Below, one piece after another: positions 59,542-64,000 of a stretch of 64,000 nt of DNA. Both the position numbers and the translations under genes were made by a program. Below the pieces are notes generated by a model that ran no database searches, had not been told where the DNA came from, and worked only from the letters and a program-made list of their open reading frames with translations. Position 1 is the first letter of the stretch, and each line of letters begins with the position of its first letter. The DNA is from Sphingomonas_R arantia (GTDB lineage: Bacteria > Pseudomonadota > Alphaproteobacteria > Sphingomonadales > Sphingomonadaceae): assembly GCF_042682045.1 (NCBI RefSeq), contig NZ_JBHUGS010000001.1, positions 62,001 through 126,000 of the forward strand, read 5' to 3'.

Positions 59542-61362
59542 ATGCCGCCAGACACCGCCCCCGCCGCGCCGATGCCCGACAAGGGTTTTCGGACCTTCGC
59601 CCGCTTTCTGCCCTATCTCTGGCCGAAGGATTCGCCGGCGCTGCGCGTCCGCATCGTCGTCGCGTTGTTGTTCGTCCTCGCGTCGAAAGCGGTGCAGGTC
59701 TACGGCGCGCCGTTCGCGCTGAAGGGCGCGGTCGATGCGATGGGCCTGCCCGGCGGATCGCAAACCGTGTTCCTCGTCCTGATGCTCGTCGTCGGCTATG
59801 CCGCCGCGCGCTTCGCCAGCGTCCTGTTCGACAATCTGCGCAACGCGGTGTTCGAACGGGTGGGGCAGGACGCGACCCGCCGGCTGGCGGCCAGCGTGTT
59901 CCGCCACCTCCACGCGCTCTCGCTGCGCTTCCACCTCCACCGCCGCACCGGTGCGGTCACCAAAGTCGTCGAACGCGGCACCAAGAGCATCGACACGATG
60001 CTCTACTTCCTGCTGTTCAACATCGCGCCGACCTTTCTCGAACTGGGGTTGGTGCTGCAGATCTTCGGATCGCGGTTCGGCTGGGAACTGGTCGTCGCCA
60101 CGCTGGTGATGGTCGTGCTCTACATCGCCTACACCCGCGTCGTGACCGACTGGCGCAACAAGCTGCGCGAACAAATGAACGACCTCGACACCGGTGCCGT
60201 CGCGCACGCGGTCGACTCGCTGCTCAACTTCGAAACCGTCAAATATTTCGGGGCGGAGGAGCGCGAGGCGCGCCGTTACGACCGTGCCATGACGCTTTAC
60301 GCCGGTGCCGCGGTAAAGAACGAGACCTCGCTCGCCTATCTCAACATTGGCCAGTCGCTCATCACTAACCTGATGATGGCGGGCGGCATGGGCTTCGTCG
60401 TGTGGGGCTGGTCGCGCGGTCGCTTCTCGGCCGGCGACGCGGTGCTGGTCAGCACGCTGCTCGCGCAGCTGTTCCGCCCGCTCGACCTGCTCGGCATGGT
60501 CTACCGCACGCTCCGCCAGGGCGCGATCGACATGCGCGCGATGTTCGACCTGATCGACACCCCGTCGGAGGTGGTCGACGCGCCGGATGCCCCCGCGCTT
60601 GCCGTGTCCGGGGCCGCGATCCGGTTCGATCATGTCCGGTTCGGCTATGACGACGATCGCACGATCCTGCACGGCATCGACCTCGACGTGCCGGCCGGCC
60701 ACACGCTGGCCGTGGTCGGCTCGTCCGGCGCGGGCAAGTCGACGCTCGCCCGGCTCATGTTCCGCTTCTACGACATCACCGGCGGCCGCATCACCATCGA
60801 CGGTCAGGATATCGCCGGCGTCACGCAGACCTCGCTGCACGCCGCGATCGGCATCGTCCCGCAGGATACCGTGCTGTTCAACGACACGATCGGCTACAAC
60901 ATCGCCTATGGCCGCGAAGGCGCGTCGCAGGCCGAGATCGAGGCTGCCGCCCGCGGTGCCGCGATCCACGACTTCATCGCATCGATGCCGCACGGCTACG
61001 AAACGAAGGTCGGCGAACGCGGCCTGAAACTGTCGGGCGGCGAGAAACAACGCGTGGCCATCGCCCGCACCCTCCTCAAGAACCCCCCCGTCCTGATCCT
61101 GGACGAGGCCACCAGCGCGCTCGACAGCCGAACCGAGGCCGACATCCAGGAAACGCTCGCCCGCGTCTCCGCCCGCCGCACCACCATCGTCATCGCGCAC
61201 CGCCTCTCGACCGTCGTCGACGCCGACCAGATCGTCGTGCTGGAGGCCGGCCGCGTCGTCGAACGCGGCACCCACACCGACCTCCTCCGCCGCGAAGGCG
61301 CCTACGCCGCCATGTGGTCCCGCCAGGCCAACGAACAGGAAGAGGCCGTCGCTGCGGAGTAG
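59542..61362 (+). CDS. Atm1/heavy-metal-type ABC exporter (ATPase-permease)
   Basis: A 606-residue half-transporter. Six transmembrane helices span about residues 35-330, with the family segment SLRFHLHRRTGAVTKVVERG. The ATPase has Walker A GSSGAGKST (about 393-401), signature LSGGEKQRVAIA (about 497) and VLILDEATSALDS. It resembles the Atm1/NaAtm1 group, whose members export glutathione conjugates and support Fe-S or heavy-metal homeostasis; the sphingomonad Novosphingobium homologue is structurally known. No partner gene adjoins it. Start ATG 59542 lies close to a divergent small gene. Confidence 0.92.
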   Translation: MPPDTAPAAPMPDKGFRTFARFLPYLWPKDSPALRVRIVVALLFVLASKAVQVYGAPFALKGAVDAMGLPGGSQTVFLVLMLVVGYAAARFASVLFDNLRNAVFERVGQDATRRLAASVFRHLHALSLRFHLHRRTGAVTKVVERGTKSIDTMLYFLLFNIAPTFLELGLVLQIFGSRFGWELVVATLVMVVLYIAYTRVVTDWRNKLREQMNDLDTGAVAHAVDSLLNFETVKYFGAEEREARRYDRAMTLYAGAAVKNETSLAYLNIGQSLITNLMMAGGMGFVVWGWSRGRFSAGDAVLVSTLLAQLFRPLDLLGMVYRTLRQGAIDMRAMFDLIDTPSEVVDAPDAPALAVSGAAIRFDHVRFGYDDDRTILHGIDLDVPAGHTLAVVGSSGAGKSTLARLMFRFYDITGGRITIDGQDIAGVTQTSLHAAIGIVPQDTVLFNDTIGYNIAYGREGASQAEIEAAARGAAIHDFIASMPHGYETKVGERGLKLSGGEKQRVAIARTLLKNPPVLILDEATSALDSRTEADIQETLARVSARRTTIVIAHRLSTVVDADQIVVLEAGRVVERGTHTDLLRREGAYAAMWSRQANEQEEAVAAE

Positions 61363-61448
61363 GGCTGTCCTACAGGGGCGGGTGAAGCGTAGCGTTCACC
61401 CACGCCGCATCAAACCCACCGGTCTGCAAAGCCACCTCCGACCAAAGC

Positions 61449-61580
61449 AAGCCCTCCCCCCACTGGGGGGAGGGTTGGGTGGGGGGCCGCCCTAGACGCA
61501 ACCTCAGAGCCAATCCTACCCAAAAAGCCATCAAAGCCCTCTCCCCTCCGGGGAGAGGGTTGGGAGAGGGGAGCAACGCC
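61449..61580. repeat. Dispersed C/T-rich palindromic repeat, copy I
   Basis: CCCTCCCCCCACTGGGGGGA hairpin at the left and CTCTCCCCTCCGGGGAGAGG at the right, with GGTTGGGTGGGGGGC arms, between the ABC exporter and recQ. The right end continues as GGGGAGCAACGCCGCA like copy E. Confidence 0.8.
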
Positions 61581-61671
61581 GCAGACGATCATCACGGGGA
61601 TCCAAATCCATTCGTTACGATATCGCAACGAACATTACCCCGCCCGCCGGCACCCCGGCTTACCCCTCCAC

Positions 61672-61773
61672 ACACCGCAACTTCCTCAACTTCGCCTCGA
61701 GGCCAGCACACCCAACACGGCCGGTACGACCCGATCGCAACCCGATCAAACACCGCAACTTCCTCAACTTCGC
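61672..61773. repeat. Direct repeat of a 24-base sequence
   Basis: ACACCGCAACTTCCTCAACT at 61672 and again at 61750, each continuing TCGC, 78 bases apart; a shorter CGCAACTTCGCC follows near 61850. Two copies only, and the spacer shows no array structure. With copy I this accounts for most of the 544-base gap before recQ. Confidence 0.7.
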
Positions 61774-61906
61774 TCCACCCAAACCCGCAAAAACCCCAGT
61801 TTCCCGCCATTCCCACGCCACGACGTTTCCAACCCAAAACCCGCCCGCAACTTCGCCCCGCCGCACCCGACCGACGACGCTGGCAACGCCCGCCGCCCGG
61901 GCCTAT

Positions 61907-63679
<1,773 letters not shown>

Positions 63680-63697
63680 CACGACAAGGAGACCGTC

Positions 63698-64000
63698 ATG
63701 TACCGCAGACTCGACGACAGCATGGGTGTGGCCGGGCAGCTGATGCCGGACGAACTGCAGGCGATCGCCGACGCAGGCTATCGCACCGTCATCAACAACC
63801 GTCCCGACGGCGAGGAAGCCGGCCAGCCGTCGACCGAGGAGATGGCCCTGGCCGCGAAGGCCGCCGGCCTGGACTATCACGCGATCCCAATGGGGCAGGC
63901 GAGCATGACGGAGACAATGATCGACGCGACGGTCAAGGTCCTGCGCCGTGCCGACGGTCCGGTCCTGGCCTTTTGCCGCTCCGGCACCCGCTCGACGCTG
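63698..64000 (+). CDS. TIGR01244 family phosphatase (DUF442), 3' truncated by window edge
   Basis: The first 101 codons of a dual-specificity-phosphatase-like protein (YRRLDDSMGVAGQLMPDEL, then YRTVINNRPDGEE). The catalytic P-loop FCRSGTRS with Cys93 and Arg is at the edge of the window. TIGR01244/BLH-phosphatase proteins act on unknown substrates, some linked to sulfide metabolism. AAGGAG precedes ATG 63698. Confidence 0.88.
   Translation, partial: MYRRLDDSMGVAGQLMPDELQAIADAGYRTVINNRPDGEEAGQPSTEEMALAAKAAGLDYHAIPMGQASMTETMIDATVKVLRRADGPVLAFCRSGTRSTL

Noticed and set aside
61672..61773. Direct repeats before recQ as a CRISPR array
   Set aside because: Only two full copies with a 54-base spacer, no cas genes, and the copies lack array regularity.

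Overview
The window reads as a chromosomal segment of a GC-rich alphaproteobacterium, most likely a sphingomonad (Sphingomonas or a close relative). Supporting signs are a beta-cyclic carotenoid cluster (crtY, crtI, crtB), a Rrf2-regulated SUF operon, small families typical of this group (DUF1491, DUF3576, DUF6489, MmcB, TIGR02186, twin-transmembrane protein), HemJ instead of HemG, and pervasive overlapping start/stop codons. There is no prophage, insertion sequence, CRISPR array, rRNA or recognisable tRNA.

Layout. 1-3.4 kb: end of an unknown gene, a twin-membrane protein, a PduO-type cobalamin adenosyltransferase, then the ergothioneine pair egtB-egtD. 3.5-6.9 kb: a 1078-residue double GT2 glycosyltransferase with a duplicated N-terminal helical module. 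7.2-11.6 kb: the carotenoid cluster crtY-crtI-(LOG-family gene)-crtB on the minus strand. 12-16 kb: TauE/SafE exporter with its TIGR02186 partner, a stand-alone HerA-like ATPase and mmcB. 16.1-22.4 kb: SUF operon, regulator-sufB-unknown-sufC-sufD-sufS-sufT-sufA. 22.4-27 kb: a small lipoprotein, a subtilisin-like lipoprotein, a pyrimidine 5'-nucleotidase and dapD. 27-31.6 kb: sulfate activation (cysD, cysNC, cysQ) and an exonuclease. 31.5-33.5 kb: a decayed mrr restriction gene behind dnaN. 33.6-40.7 kb: envelope proteins, then DUF1491, a thioesterase, ptsN, hpf, dnaQ, coaE, aroE, maf and ppsR, nearly all minus strand.

40.7-41.0 kb is the probable replication origin. It lies between ppsR and hemE, as in Caulobacter, with consensus DnaA boxes and a dense cluster of GANTC (CcrM-type) sites. 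Genes near it run away from it on both sides: ppsR to dnaQ leftward; hemE, hemJ, rho, terC, mnmE, mnmG, rsmG, parA and parB rightward. Two perfect parS palindromes (25.4 and 47.3 kb) and one with a single mismatch (11.9 kb) lie around it. 51.8-56.4 kb holds the overlapping chain DUF3576-leuS-lptE-holA. The last 8 kb carries an outer-membrane-like protein, a ThiE-like protein, yggS, two small envelope or secreted proteins, an Atm1-type ABC exporter, recQ and the start of a TIGR01244 phosphatase.

The most notable non-coding structure is a set of dispersed palindromic repeats, about nine copies of one C/T-rich family plus several GC-rich and 'TCGAG' families. They fill most intergenic spaces and in two cases sit inside operons (cysD/cysNC and sufC/sufD). 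I did not find a clearly new defence or biosynthetic system. The best leads are the origin architecture, the unknown gene fixed between sufB and sufC, the doubly broken mrr, and the duplicated module on the glycosyltransferase.
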